A DNA stretch of 64,000 bases from CALEMW01 sp964343835 (lineage in GTDB: Bacteria > Krumholzibacteriota > Krumholzibacteriia > LZORAL124-64-63), in assembly GCA_964343835.1 (NCBI GenBank), contig CAYFKR010000007.1:62001-126000 (forward strand), read 5' to 3'. The notes below the pieces were generated by a model. That model did not search any database. It was not told where the DNA came from and saw only the letters and a list, made by a program, of their open reading frames with translations. A program made the position numbers and the translations under genes. Each line of letters opens with the position of its first letter. Positions within the stretch are counted from its first letter, which is position 1. Of this stretch, positions 36,563-45,537 are shown in pieces.

Positions 36563-37576
36563 ATGATGAGGATCCTGCCGTTCCTGCTGCTGCTCGCCGC
36601 CGTGCCGTGCCTCGGGACCGAGGCCGCGAGCTATGACCTCGGCCCTTGCCGGGTGACCGTCGCCGTTCCCGACCCCCATGTGGGTCGTGCCGTCGTGATC
36701 GCCCACGGCTCCCGCCCCGCCCACGCCCCCCTGACCGCCGATCTGGACCTGGACGACGGCGTCGTGCGCTCGCTCCTGAAGCAGGGCTGGATCGTGGCCG
36801 CCACCAGCTACCGCCGCAACGGCGACATCTTCCACGACGCCGTGGCAGACGTGGCCGATCTCCTGGACCACCTCCATGAGCGGCACGGCGTGACAGGCGT
36901 CCTGGTGGAGGGCTGGTCCCTGGGCGCGGGTGTGGCCACGGCCCTGGCGGAGTCCGGCCACCCGCATCTCGACGGCGTGCTCGGGATCGGGGCCCTGTAC
37001 TCCCATCCCGTCGGCGACGAGACCATCGTCTTCTCCGGCCACCCTCGCGTCCCGGTGCTGCTGATGAACAACCGCAGCGAGGCCACCGACGCCCTGGCCT
37101 ACGGCGGCGCCCCGGTGTGGGTGGTGGATCGCGACGGCCACTGCAATGTGAACGTCCGCGAGCGGGGCGAGGCGTTGCGGGCCCTGCACCTCTGGGTCGA
37201 CGGTGGCGAGGCGCCGAAGCCTCGGGACGCCTTCCTGGTGACCATGACGCCGGAATCCACGGCCCGTCCCGTTTCGGACGGTCTGTCGGTTGCGGTCCGG
37301 CGCGTGGATCCGGCCTTCGGCAACGTCGTCCTCGAGCTCACGGCCGGCGATCTCGCGGTACTCGGCCTGACCGACGGCGACACCCTGTCGGTGCGGGCGG
37401 GGGAGACGGTCGTGACGGCTCTGCTCGGCACCACCTACGCCGACGTGGCGCCGGGAGAGTGGATCGCCTTCCTGGACGCGGAGGGCTGGACGGTGCTGGC
37501 GCGGAACATGGCGTCGGCGGCGGAGGTCCTGGAGTGCTCGGTTGGAGATCGCCTCGTGGCGACCCGGCCCCGCTGA
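36563..37576 (+). CDS. Exported alpha/beta hydrolase fused to a SAM-hydrolase-like C-terminal beta-barrel
   Basis: 337 residues. Signal peptide (MMRILPFLLLLAAVPCLG). Residues 25-200 are an alpha/beta-hydrolase core with nucleophile elbow EGWSLGAG (GxSxG variant with Trp before Ser) and a late DRDGHCN His. Residues about 225-335 look like the C-terminal barrel of SAM hydroxide adenosyltransferases (DUF62): FGNVVLELTAGDL, LGLTDGDTLSV, TYADVAPGEWIAFLDAEG, NMASAAEVLECSVGD. That second assignment is from pattern memory. The N-terminal SAM-binding domain of that family is absent. Substrate unknown. Confidence 0.6.
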   Translation: MMRILPFLLLLAAVPCLGTEAASYDLGPCRVTVAVPDPHVGRAVVIAHGSRPAHAPLTADLDLDDGVVRSLLKQGWIVAATSYRRNGDIFHDAVADVADLLDHLHERHGVTGVLVEGWSLGAGVATALAESGHPHLDGVLGIGALYSHPVGDETIVFSGHPRVPVLLMNNRSEATDALAYGGAPVWVVDRDGHCNVNVRERGEALRALHLWVDGGEAPKPRDAFLVTMTPESTARPVSDGLSVAVRRVDPAFGNVVLELTAGDLAVLGLTDGDTLSVRAGETVVTALLGTTYADVAPGEWIAFLDAEGWTVLARNMASAAEVLECSVGDRLVATRPR

Positions 37577-37647
37577 CGTTGCCGACCTCCGCGTTCATGC
37601 CTTTCATGGACGGAACCGCCATCGACGACCCCGACCGGGAGACCGCC

Positions 37648-37998
37648 ATGAACCGCCCCATCCACTTCGAGATCCTCGCCGACGACCCCGAGGCCCTGTA
37701 CGCCTTCTACGCCGAGGTCTTCGGCTGGGACATCGCCGTGGCGAACGGCCCCCAGGGCTACTGGCTGGCCAGCACCGGCGAGGGCGCCGGCATCGACGGC
37801 GGTTTCATGGGGGCCCACTTCCCCCAGCCCGTGATCAACACCATCGAGATCGACGACTTCGAGGCCATGAAGGAGCGCATCCTCGCCGCGGGCGGCGAGC
37901 TGGTGCTCGGGCCCCACGAGATCCCCGAGGTGGGGACGCACGGGTACTTCAAGGATCCTGCGGGGGTGATGTTCGGGGTGATGCAGTTGAAGGGCTAG
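37648..37998 (+). CDS. VOC (glyoxalase/bleomycin-resistance fold) protein
   Basis: 116 residues. IHFEILADDPEALYAFYAEVFGW at the start and TIEIDDFEAMKERILAAGGELV...GYFKDPAGVMFGVMQ at the end are the paired beta-alpha-beta-beta-beta modules of the vicinal oxygen chelate family. Metal ligands are plausible at His (IHFEI) and Glu (TIEI) positions. Substrate unknown. GGGAGACCGCC precedes the ATG. Its TAG stop overlaps the opposing caspase gene stop in the shared CTAG. Confidence 0.85.
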   Translation: MNRPIHFEILADDPEALYAFYAEVFGWDIAVANGPQGYWLASTGEGAGIDGGFMGAHFPQPVINTIEIDDFEAMKERILAAGGELVLGPHEIPEVGTHGYFKDPAGVMFGVMQLKG

Positions 37999-40199
37999 CT
38001 GCCGTCCGGAGCCACGCTCCGCACCGACACCTTCATGACCGACCAGTTCAGGGGAGCGGTCGCCGGTTCGCCGCGCAGCCGCTCCCCGATTCCGTAGAGC
38101 AGGTCCGCCAGCCGCGTGGATCGCGCGGGCAGCTCGCGCACGCCCACCCCCTCGAAATCGAAGACGGCCATGCTCGGCAGGGGCTCCTCCGTGGCCAGCA
38201 CGAAGAGCGTGTCGGTGCCGTAGGGTTCGCCCACCTCCACCAGGAAGTCCTGGCCGGGCTGGTTCAGCACGAGTTCCGCCGGCGGCGCGCCGCGGGTCGG
38301 GGCGCGGAACACCTCGTGTAGCAGGGGGAAGCCGTTGCCCAGCTGGTCCACGGCGAACACGTACACGTGGCGCGGGGTGGCCTTGTAGGCGCGGGCCAGG
38401 CGCATGAGGCCGCGGCGGCCGGCGTCGTCGGCGGCCAGAACGAGGCTGAGGCTCTCGCCGCCGGTCACGGGTTCACCTGGTGAGCGCAGGCGGCCGTCGG
38501 CGCCGCGGAGGCCGGCGGGGCGGTAGGGGAAGGCGGCGTCGTCGCCGGGGCCGGTGAGTTGGTGCCAGGCGTGGATCCGGGCGAGGCGGGCGGCCTGGTC
38601 CACCAGGGCGGCGGCGGCCGTGGCGCGGTCGGTCGGGACGGGCGACGTGCGCCGTGGCATGGCACAGCGGTCGGGATCGACGGTGGCGCCGCGGTTGATC
38701 CAGCAGGCCGCACCGGTGGCGGGGTCGGTGAACAGCAGGTAGTCGGCCCGCGCGGGGTCGTCGACCAGCTCGACCGTGCCCGTCCGGGCGGCGAAGGCGT
38801 CGGCCAGCGACTCGCCGAAGGGGACGGCGGGGAGCACCAGGCAGGAGGCGTCGTCAGGCAGGAGCGATTCGGCGGCGGCGATGTCGGCATGGACGACGTC
38901 GACCCCGCTCCCCAGGACGCGCCAGCCCCCGTCGACGGCCGCGAGCACGTGCGACGGCGGCGTGACGGTGGGTTCGGCGACGGGCTGGAGGCTGGACGAA
39001 TGGCCGGCAGCATCGCCCGGAATCCAGAGCCGCAACGGATCGCCGGAAGAGGGCGCCCAACCCGCGATTCTGTACAGGGAACCGGGCTCGGGTGACGCTG
39101 CACCGTCGTCGTCGACGGCCTCGGCTGCGGTCAGCCCCGCCGAGACGACCCGCAGGTCCGGACCCCGGCCGTCCACGGACGACAACACGCATCCCGCAGC
39201 AAGCCCCAGGGCCAATCCGCCGTCCAGCCTCACGACTCCGTCCTCCACACCGTCCACCGCCACGACCGTGCCCCTCGGTGCGGGCGCACCGTCCGTGACC
39301 GGCTCGGCGAACAGGGGAGCCGCCACGCGCTCGCCGCGTCCCTCCAGCGTCGGATCCTGGGTCACGCCCTTCCAGCGCATGAGGCTGCGGGCGGCGGCGA
39401 ACACGTCCGTTGCCGAGGCGTCCGGAGGCAGGGTCGTCAGGGCGCGCTGGAGGGCCCAGGTCAGGGCGCCGCGGCGGCCGTCGTCGGCATCGATCTCCTG
39501 GGCGCGCTGGTGGGGCTGGGTGGCCGTCAGCACCAGGGCCAGGGGGTGGGCGGCGGGGTTCGGGGCGTCGTCGGGATCGTCCACCACGGCGGTCGACGGC
39601 GGCAGGGAGCGCGCCACCGGAGGTGCCAATCCCCGTGTCACCGATCCGCTGTGGCAGCTGTCGCTCACGAACGTCAGGCGCACGCCCCGCTCGAGCCCCT
39701 GCCAGAGCAGGCGCTTGAGTTCCTTGTCGCGGATGTCGGGAGCGCCGCGCCAGGCGTCGGCGGGCACCAGGGTCTCGTCCATGCCGTCCAGCTCGTCGGA
39801 CGACGTGTTGCGCACCTGGGAACCGTGGCCGGCGTAGTAGAAGACCGCCAGGTCGCCGGGGGAGGTGCGTTCGAGGAGCAGGTCTTCCAGGCCGGCGAGG
39901 ACGGCGTCGCGGCCGGCCTCGGCGTCGAGGAGCAGCCGGATGTTCCCGGACGGGAAACCGAACCGGTGCTCCAGCAGGGAAGCCATGGCGCGGGCGTCGT
40001 CCACGGCGCCCTCCAGGTCGCCCCAGCCGCCGCGCTCCGCGGCGACCTCACCGGGAGACGGGGCGTAGCGGTTGATGCCCACCACGAGCGCATGCCGCTC
40101 GACGGCCGATGCGGCGACCGCGAGGAACAGGCAGCACAGGACCAGCAAGACGGAGAGGCGCGACCTTCGGTCGCGCCTCTCGTGGGGCATCCGGTTCAA
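37995..40199 (-). CDS. Exported caspase-family (C14) protease
   Basis: 734 residues. Signal peptide with arginine-rich n-region (residues 1-32; LSVLLVLCCLFLAVAASA). The caspase/metacaspase domain spans residues 35-270: LVVGINRYAP, catalytic His125 in YYAGHGSQ, catalytic Cys182 in SDSCHSGS. The C-terminal 450 residues have two unassigned beta-rich regions and a DUF4384-like end (YVFAVDQLGNGFPLLHEVF). The start is TTG at 40199, 5 nt after AGGAG; the ATG at 40190 lacks a site at proper distance. It follows another caspase gene 8 bp upstream, and the two are probably co-transcribed. Confidence 0.85.
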   Translation of the reverse strand: MNRMPHERRDRRSRLSVLLVLCCLFLAVAASAVERHALVVGINRYAPSPGEVAAERGGWGDLEGAVDDARAMASLLEHRFGFPSGNIRLLLDAEAGRDAVLAGLEDLLLERTSPGDLAVFYYAGHGSQVRNTSSDELDGMDETLVPADAWRGAPDIRDKELKRLLWQGLERGVRLTFVSDSCHSGSVTRGLAPPVARSLPPSTAVVDDPDDAPNPAAHPLALVLTATQPHQRAQEIDADDGRRGALTWALQRALTTLPPDASATDVFAAARSLMRWKGVTQDPTLEGRGERVAAPLFAEPVTDGAPAPRGTVVAVDGVEDGVVRLDGGLALGLAAGCVLSSVDGRGPDLRVVSAGLTAAEAVDDDGAASPEPGSLYRIAGWAPSSGDPLRLWIPGDAAGHSSSLQPVAEPTVTPPSHVLAAVDGGWRVLGSGVDVVHADIAAAESLLPDDASCLVLPAVPFGESLADAFAARTGTVELVDDPARADYLLFTDPATGAACWINRGATVDPDRCAMPRRTSPVPTDRATAAAALVDQAARLARIHAWHQLTGPGDDAAFPYRPAGLRGADGRLRSPGEPVTGGESLSLVLAADDAGRRGLMRLARAYKATPRHVYVFAVDQLGNGFPLLHEVFRAPTRGAPPAELVLNQPGQDFLVEVGEPYGTDTLFVLATEEPLPSMAVFDFEGVGVRELPARSTRLADLLYGIGERLRGEPATAPLNWSVMKVSVRSVAPDGS
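40154..40180 (-). promoter_or_regulatory. Strong hairpin at the 5' end of the second caspase gene
   Basis: A 12-bp perfect stem AGAGGCGCGACC/GGTCGCGCCTCT with a 3-nt loop lies within the first 15 codons. It may slow translation or protect and process the mRNA between the two caspase genes. No T-run follows, so a terminator is less likely. Confidence 0.5.
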
Positions 40200-40207
40200 C
40201 GCGGCTC

Positions 40208-42025
40208 CTACCGCGCGCCCAGCAGGGCCTGCACGCCGGCATCCAGCCGCGAGCCCTCGAACTGGGCCGTCTGCACGTGGTCCTGGGTGGACACGGTGTA
40301 GTCGCGGGCCTGCTCGCGCACGCGCTGCGCCACGTCGGCGAAGGTGTCGCCGGGACCCGCCGCGTCCAGGTTCTTGGCCAGGAAGTAGGTGAACACGCTG
40401 GCCACGCCGCCGTAGTCCGGCCAGCCGTCGCCGGTCAGGGCCGTCTCGTCGGGGGCGGCCGCGGACAGGAACACGTGGTCGCCGCCGCGGAACAGCAGCT
40501 CCTTCATGCCGGAACCGCCGCCGGCCTCGTAGCCGGACGCAGGGGCGCCGTCCTTCACGCCGAAGTACTCGTCGGGCAGGGTGAAGTCGCCCTTCACGTC
40601 CTTGAAGTTGCGGATCTGCTTCTCGCCGCGGGCGCGGGTGCCGGTGCCGGAGTGGCAGGCGTCGAGCACGACCATCACGTCGTCGGTGTGGAGCTCCTCC
40701 ACGAGCATGCCCAGCTCGTCGTCCAGGATCACCGAGTTCTTCTGATCCACGGCCCAGATGGCGATGGCCTCGTCCACCCCGTCCTCCTCGGCGTCGAACT
40801 CGGCGGCCAGGCCGTAGTTGTCGTCCATCTGGAGGCCGTGGCCGGAGTAGTAGAACACGGCCTTGCCGTCGTCGCCGGCCTGGCCCAGGTGGCGCAGGAA
40901 GGCGTTCATGATGTGCTCGCGGTTGGCCTCGGCGTCGTTCAGCACCACGATGTTGGCCGGGTCGAACCCGAAGCGGCGGACCAGCAGCTCCTTCATCACG
41001 CGGGTGTCGGCGATGCAGCTGCCCAGGTCGTTGCCGGTGCCGGGGTAGTCGTCGATGCCCACGAGCAGGGCGTAGGCCGCGGCGGGGTCGCCGCCGCCGG
41101 GGTAGAGCTGCTCCCAGTCGTGGACCACGGGGCCCTCGGGAGTGGGGGGCGTGCTCGACAGGGCCAGGCTGTAGCTGCCGCTGCCCGAGTAGGCCTTCAC
41201 CTGGAGGCTGAAGGTGCCGGTGGACGGCAGGGTGCCCGACAGGCGGGAGTTGGAATCGGAGCCCAGCTCGATGTCGTCGTTGGAGACCCAGAGGTCGGGG
41301 GCGTCCAGGGTACCGGTGAAGAGCGTGAGGACCGTGTCGAACTCGTCGGACGTGAGGTGGATGTCCACGTACTGGCCCTCGGCGCCCGAGAAGCTCAGCA
41401 GCTCGTAGCTGCGGCCTTCCTGGTCCACCGGGTCGGAGCCGTCGATGCGGCCCTGGTGCACCGTATCCATGCTCAGCACCGAACCCACGGCGGTGTCGAC
41501 CGCGGCCGAATCCAGGGGAGGGTCGATGGCCAGGGTCACGGTATAGCCGCCGGTGGCGCCGGCGGCGTAGGAGCGGGCCACCAGGTAGTACTCGCCCGCC
41601 ACGGCGGCCGTGTACGTGATCATGGCGTTGCGGTCGCCGCCGCTGTCGTCGTCGGTCAGGAGCAGCTCGAAGGCGTCGCCGTCGGGACGGTAGAGTTCGA
41701 GGTAGCAGTCGAACGCGTCCGACGCCATCGTGACCCGGAGCTGGGCTCCGGCCTCGGCCGAGAAGGAGTACGGATCGAAGTAGGCGCTGGAGCCGCCGTG
41801 GGTCATGTCCTCGGAGGTGAGCTCACCGTAGAGGGTCTCGGCCGACTTGACGCCCTGGCCCACCATCCTGGTGGCGCGGGTCTTGGTGGGGGAAAGGGTC
41901 GCGGCCTCGAAGTCGCCGGGCAGCGGCGCGGGGGCGGGGCCCTTCTCCGCGGCCGTCGCCGCGAGGGCCAGGCTCATCAGCATCACGATCAGGATGGCAC
42001 GGGGAATCGTTCGCAATGGTGTCAT
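40208..42025 (-). CDS. Exported caspase-family protease with two PPC domains
   Basis: 605 residues. Signal peptide (ILIVMLMSLALAATAA). Two bacterial pre-peptidase C-terminal (PPC) beta-sandwich domains at about 62-170 and 180-292 (FDPYSFSAEAGAQLRVTM..YLVARSY and YELLSFSGAEGQYVDIHL). The caspase domain runs from 315: LLVGIDDYPG, catalytic His396 in YYSGHGLQ, catalytic Cys457 in LDACHSGT. An extracellular or periplasmic orthocaspase. The start at 42025 follows GGAGGGAGAC. Unusually, PPC domains lie before the protease domain. First gene of the two-caspase unit. Confidence 0.9.
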   Translation of the reverse strand: MTPLRTIPRAILIVMLMSLALAATAAEKGPAPAPLPGDFEAATLSPTKTRATRMVGQGVKSAETLYGELTSEDMTHGGSSAYFDPYSFSAEAGAQLRVTMASDAFDCYLELYRPDGDAFELLLTDDDSGGDRNAMITYTAAVAGEYYLVARSYAAGATGGYTVTLAIDPPLDSAAVDTAVGSVLSMDTVHQGRIDGSDPVDQEGRSYELLSFSGAEGQYVDIHLTSDEFDTVLTLFTGTLDAPDLWVSNDDIELGSDSNSRLSGTLPSTGTFSLQVKAYSGSGSYSLALSSTPPTPEGPVVHDWEQLYPGGGDPAAAYALLVGIDDYPGTGNDLGSCIADTRVMKELLVRRFGFDPANIVVLNDAEANREHIMNAFLRHLGQAGDDGKAVFYYSGHGLQMDDNYGLAAEFDAEEDGVDEAIAIWAVDQKNSVILDDELGMLVEELHTDDVMVVLDACHSGTGTRARGEKQIRNFKDVKGDFTLPDEYFGVKDGAPASGYEAGGGSGMKELLFRGGDHVFLSAAAPDETALTGDGWPDYGGVASVFTYFLAKNLDAAGPGDTFADVAQRVREQARDYTVSTQDHVQTAQFEGSRLDAGVQALLGAR

Positions 42026-42214
42026 GTCTCCCTCCAGGGTGGGGTAGAGGCGGATCATCCGATGCAAACCGTGGTCGGGTGGTCCAGGTTCCGGGTTCAC
42101 GGTCGGGATGAACCGACCCTCCGATTCTGACACCACGGTACGGCCGATGCAATCCCATCCCTATGCGCCATTTGCCGTATAAGCTATCCTCGGCCCCGAA
42201 CGGAGGAGATGCCC

Positions 42215-42718
42215 ATGGACATGAAATGGTATCGTGATCGGCTCGATGCGGGGGGCGCGGCGATCGTCGCCCTGTACATGGGACTGGACGATGCGTCCAT
42301 CCGCCGCAGGCCAGCCGACGACGGCTGGTCGCTCCTGGAGATCCTCAACCACCTGGCCGACGAGGAGGTGGAGGACTTCCGCACGCGTCTGCTGTCGACG
42401 CTGGAGGATCCGGCGGAACCCTGGCCCGGAATCGACCCGCCGGCCTGGGTCGTCGACCGGGCCTACCGCGATCGGGACCCCGCGGAGTCGCTGAAGCGCT
42501 TCCGCGAGGCACGGGCGGAGTCCCTGGCGATCCTGGACGGCCTCAGGGAACCGGCATGGGCCAACACCTACGAGCACCCGCTGCTGGGATCCATCACCGC
42601 CGCGGACCTGCTCGCGTCATGGATCGCCCACGACCAGCTCCACCTCCGCCAGATCGCGCGGAGGTTCCACGAGGCCGCCGCAGAGCACGGCGGCACCGAC
42701 TACGCGGGTCCCTGGTGA
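42215..42718 (+). CDS. DinB family protein
   Basis: 167 residues, a four-helix bundle with the DinB/YfiT metal-site histidines: EILNHLADEE and IAHDQLHLRQI. Such proteins include thiol transferases and damage-inducible proteins of uncertain function. The start is ATG 42215, 6 nt after GGAGGAG; the ATG at 42209 sits directly on the ribosome binding site. It is divergent from the caspase gene and 20 bp before the next lipoprotein gene. Confidence 0.85.
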   Translation: MDMKWYRDRLDAGGAAIVALYMGLDDASIRRRPADDGWSLLEILNHLADEEVEDFRTRLLSTLEDPAEPWPGIDPPAWVVDRAYRDRDPAESLKRFREARAESLAILDGLREPAWANTYEHPLLGSITAADLLASWIAHDQLHLRQIARRFHEAAAEHGGTDYAGPW

Positions 42719-42738
42719 CCCGGGAGAGGAACAGGACC

Positions 42739-43362
42739 ATGAGACGATTCGCGCTGCTGGCGACCCTGGTCGCCCTGATCGCAGGCTGCTCCTCCCTGCC
42801 GTCGGTGGACACCAACGCCCTGGTCACCGATCCCATGAACCAGGCCGCCGCCACCAAGGGCTTCCAGGGTCTCGGCAAAGAGGCCAAGATGACCTCCCTG
42901 AAGGCCGACCTCGAGAAGATGTACGGCGTGGTCATGCAGAAGGTGAGGGTGGCCAAGGTCACCGCCTACGGCGAGCAGCGGGCCCGCTTCGACCAGCGCA
43001 AGCGCATCGGCCTGCTGGCCATCCTGCTGGGGGCCGCCGCCCAGACCCTGAACGTGGAGTCGTCGGACAACCTGGTGACGGTCACGGCCCTGTCCGCCCT
43101 CAGCGGCGCCGCCACGGCCTACATCACCACCGACAACTCGGACGTGGACCCCATGTCCACCGAGCGGATCGACGAGGCGATGGCGCAGATCGACGCCAAC
43201 GTGGCCGACTACTTCACCCAGGCCGAGATGCTCGCCGACGCGGAGAAGAGCGGCTTCGATTCGTGGAACGAGCAGTTCGGCCGCTGCGTGGCGGCCCTCA
43301 GGCGCGTGGAACTGGCCACCCACGACATCCTCATCCCGGCCGGCATGGTGAGCTGGGAGTAG
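42739..43362 (+). CDS. Lipoprotein of unknown function
   Basis: 207 residues. Lipobox LIAGC after RRFALLATLVA. The mature part is mostly helical, with a hydrophobic stretch near 95-140 (IGLLAILLGAAAQTL, LVTVTALSALSGAATAYI) that could be membrane-associated. No family recognised. A good ribosome binding site (GGGAGAGGAACAGG) precedes the ATG, 20 bp after the DinB gene. Confidence 0.65.
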   Translation: MRRFALLATLVALIAGCSSLPSVDTNALVTDPMNQAAATKGFQGLGKEAKMTSLKADLEKMYGVVMQKVRVAKVTAYGEQRARFDQRKRIGLLAILLGAAAQTLNVESSDNLVTVTALSALSGAATAYITTDNSDVDPMSTERIDEAMAQIDANVADYFTQAEMLADAEKSGFDSWNEQFGRCVAALRRVELATHDILIPAGMVSWE

Positions 43363-43378
43363 GCTGTCCCGCCCCGTG

Positions 43379-43412
43379 ACCCTCCCGGCGGGGAAATCGT
43401 CGTCGGGAGGGT
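43379..43412 (+). terminator. Hairpin after the 42739 lipoprotein gene
   Basis: A 9-bp stem ACCCTCCCG/CGGGAGGGT with a 16-nt loop, then TCCCGTATCG. Moderate terminator candidate. Confidence 0.5.
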
Positions 43413-43485
43413 TCCCGTATCGAAAACCACGAAATGAACACGTTGTCGGACAAGGGGTTGTGCGACTGGAGCCGCGTTGGTCATC

Positions 43486-43530
43486 TTGACCTGTCAATCA
43501 TTTGACAAATGCCCCCCGGGGCACCATAAA
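43486..43530 (+). promoter_or_regulatory. Promoter of the decarboxylase operon with adjacent palindrome
   Basis: A perfect -35 TTGACA (43502-43507), 17-bp spacer, and CATAAA (43525-43530). Just upstream is the palindrome TTGACCTGTCAA (43486-43497), a possible regulator site. The ATG is about 50 bp beyond the predicted start. Confidence 0.7.
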
Positions 43531-43587
43531 CGCAACAGGACACATCCCGAACCGGGCCGGACAGGCCCCGCTCACCGAGGAAGCCCC

Positions 43588-45138
43588 ATGACCACGTCGA
43601 AGATCGAAGACCTCCAGGCAAGGCGCGAGCGCCTCTACCAGGGCGGCGGCGAGGAGCGCATCGCCAAGCATCACGCCCAGGGCAAGCACACCGCCCGCGA
43701 GCGCCTGGCCATGCTCCTGGACGAGGACACGTTCCAGGAGACCCACCTCTTCATGAAGCACCGCTGCACCAACTTCGGCCTGGCGGACAAGGAGTTCCCG
43801 GGCGAGGGCGTGGTGACCGGCAGCGGCCTGCTGGAAGGTCGCCCCGTGTACGTGGCCAGCCAGGATTTCACCGTGGCCGGCGGCGCCGTGGGGGAGGCCA
43901 CCGCCCGCAAGATCCACGGCGTGATGGACGACGCCCTGAAGACCGGCGACCCCTTCATCTTCATCAACGACAGCGGCGGCGCCCGCATCCAGGAGGGCGT
44001 GGACGCCCTGGCGGGCTACGGCGGCATCTTCAACCGCAACGTGCTGATGTCGGGCGTCGTGCCCCAGATCAGCATCATCAGCGGCCCCTGCGCCGGCGGC
44101 GCGGCGTACTCGCCCGCCCTGACCGACTTCATCATCCAGGTGCGGCGCGAGGGCCAGATGTTCATCACCGGCCCCTCGGTCATCAAGCAGGTGACCGGCG
44201 AGGAGGTCTCGGCCGAGGACCTGGGCGGCGTGTACAGCCACACCCACTACTCGGGCGTGGTCCACTTCGAGGCCACCAGCGGCGCCCACGCGGCCCAGAT
44301 CACGCGGCGGCTGCTGTCGTTCCTGCCCAGCAACAACACGGACGAGCCGCCCACCTACCCGGACATGCACGAGGACATGGTGGGACCGGTGCCCGAGCTC
44401 GACGGCATGGTGCCCGACGACCCGCGCCAGCCCTACGACATGCACCAGGTCCTGCAGTCCGTGCTCGACGGAGGCGACTTCCTGGAGGTCCAGGAGCAGT
44501 GGGCGCCCAACATCATCGTGGGCTTCGGCCGCATCGAGGGCTCGACGGTGGGCGTGGTGGCCAACAACCCCCTGCACAAGGCCGGCGTGCTGGACATCGA
44601 CAGCAGCGACAAGTCGTCGCGGTTCATCCGCTTCTGCAACGCCTTCAACATCCCCCTGCTGACCTTCGTGGACGTGCCGGGATTCATGCCCGGCGTGCAG
44701 CAGGAGTACGGCGGCATCATCCGCCACGGCGCCAAGATGCTCTTCGCCTACGGCGCGGCCACGGTGCCCAAGATCACCATCATCGTGCGCAAGGCCTACG
44801 GCGGCGCCTACCTCGCCATGTGCGGCAAGGACATGGGCGCCGACCGCGTGGCGGCCTGGCCCAGCGGCGAGATCGCCGTGATGGGGGCCGAGGGCGCCGT
44901 GAACGTGCTCTACCGCAAGGAGATCGCCTCGTCCGACGACCCGGAGGCGACCCGCGCCGAGAAGATGGACGAGTACACCGAGGCCTTCGCCAACCCCTAC
45001 GTGGCGGCGGCCCACGGCCTGGTGGACGACGTGATCGAGCCGTCCGAAACGCGGATCTTCATCGCCCAGTCCCTGGAGATCCTCAAGTCCAAGCGCGAGC
45101 TCAGGCCGCAGAAGAAGCACGGACTCATTCCGCTGTAG
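43588..45138 (+). CDS. mmdA: Carboxyltransferase (alpha) subunit of sodium-translocating acyl-CoA decarboxylase
   Basis: 516 residues, the length of methylmalonyl-CoA decarboxylase alpha/propionyl-CoA carboxylase beta. Crotonase-like halves with oxyanion-hole glycines: FINDSGGARIQEGVDALAGYG, SGPCAGGAAYSPAL, VPGFMPGVQQEYGG, RKAYGGAYLAMCG. It transfers CO2 from an acyl-CoA to biotin. The biotin-carrier, delta-like and membrane beta subunits follow, so the enzyme works as a sodium pump rather than only as a carboxylase. Substrate is most likely (S)-methylmalonyl-CoA. It can be run in either direction in propionate metabolism. Confidence 0.9.
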   Translation: MTTSKIEDLQARRERLYQGGGEERIAKHHAQGKHTARERLAMLLDEDTFQETHLFMKHRCTNFGLADKEFPGEGVVTGSGLLEGRPVYVASQDFTVAGGAVGEATARKIHGVMDDALKTGDPFIFINDSGGARIQEGVDALAGYGGIFNRNVLMSGVVPQISIISGPCAGGAAYSPALTDFIIQVRREGQMFITGPSVIKQVTGEEVSAEDLGGVYSHTHYSGVVHFEATSGAHAAQITRRLLSFLPSNNTDEPPTYPDMHEDMVGPVPELDGMVPDDPRQPYDMHQVLQSVLDGGDFLEVQEQWAPNIIVGFGRIEGSTVGVVANNPLHKAGVLDIDSSDKSSRFIRFCNAFNIPLLTFVDVPGFMPGVQQEYGGIIRHGAKMLFAYGAATVPKITIIVRKAYGGAYLAMCGKDMGADRVAAWPSGEIAVMGAEGAVNVLYRKEIASSDDPEATRAEKMDEYTEAFANPYVAAAHGLVDDVIEPSETRIFIAQSLEILKSKRELRPQKKHGLIPL

Positions 45139-45151
45139 AACGGGAAGCGTC

Positions 45152-45508
45152 ATGCCCGAGATCGTCCGACAGAACCTGCCGCTGGCCCTCGTGGGGCTGC
45201 TCATCGTCTTCGCGGTGCAGGGCATCATCGCCCTGGCCATCTCGGGGATCCGGCAGCTCGACGAGAAGTGGCGGCACCAGGAGAAGGCCCGCAACGCCGA
45301 GGCCCTGGACCGCGAGCCGACCATCGACGCCGTCACGGTGGTGCTGGTCGCCGCCGCGGCCGCCACGGTGCTGCGCGGCCGTCACCGCATCAGGAGCATC
45401 CGACGGCTCATGCCGGCGGACCACAAGCGCAGTCCGTGGTCGGCCCAGGGCCGCTCCCAGCTGCAGGGCTCCCACATCCTCGACCGCAAGAATCCACGCA
45501 ACCGATGA
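45152..45508 (+). CDS. OadG-family (delta/gamma) subunit of the decarboxylase
   Basis: 118 residues. One N-terminal transmembrane helix (LPLALVGLLIVFAVQGIIALAI) followed by a charged segment, a second hydrophobic stretch (AVTVVLVAAAAATVL) and a basic tail. Size, position and architecture fit the small membrane subunit (OadG/MmdD) that assembles the complex. 13 bp after the alpha gene. Confidence 0.8.
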   Translation: MPEIVRQNLPLALVGLLIVFAVQGIIALAISGIRQLDEKWRHQEKARNAEALDREPTIDAVTVVLVAAAAATVLRGRHRIRSIRRLMPADHKRSPWSAQGRSQLQGSHILDRKNPRNR

Positions 45509-45537
45509 CCCGGCCGCCCCGCGGCCATGGAGACGAC

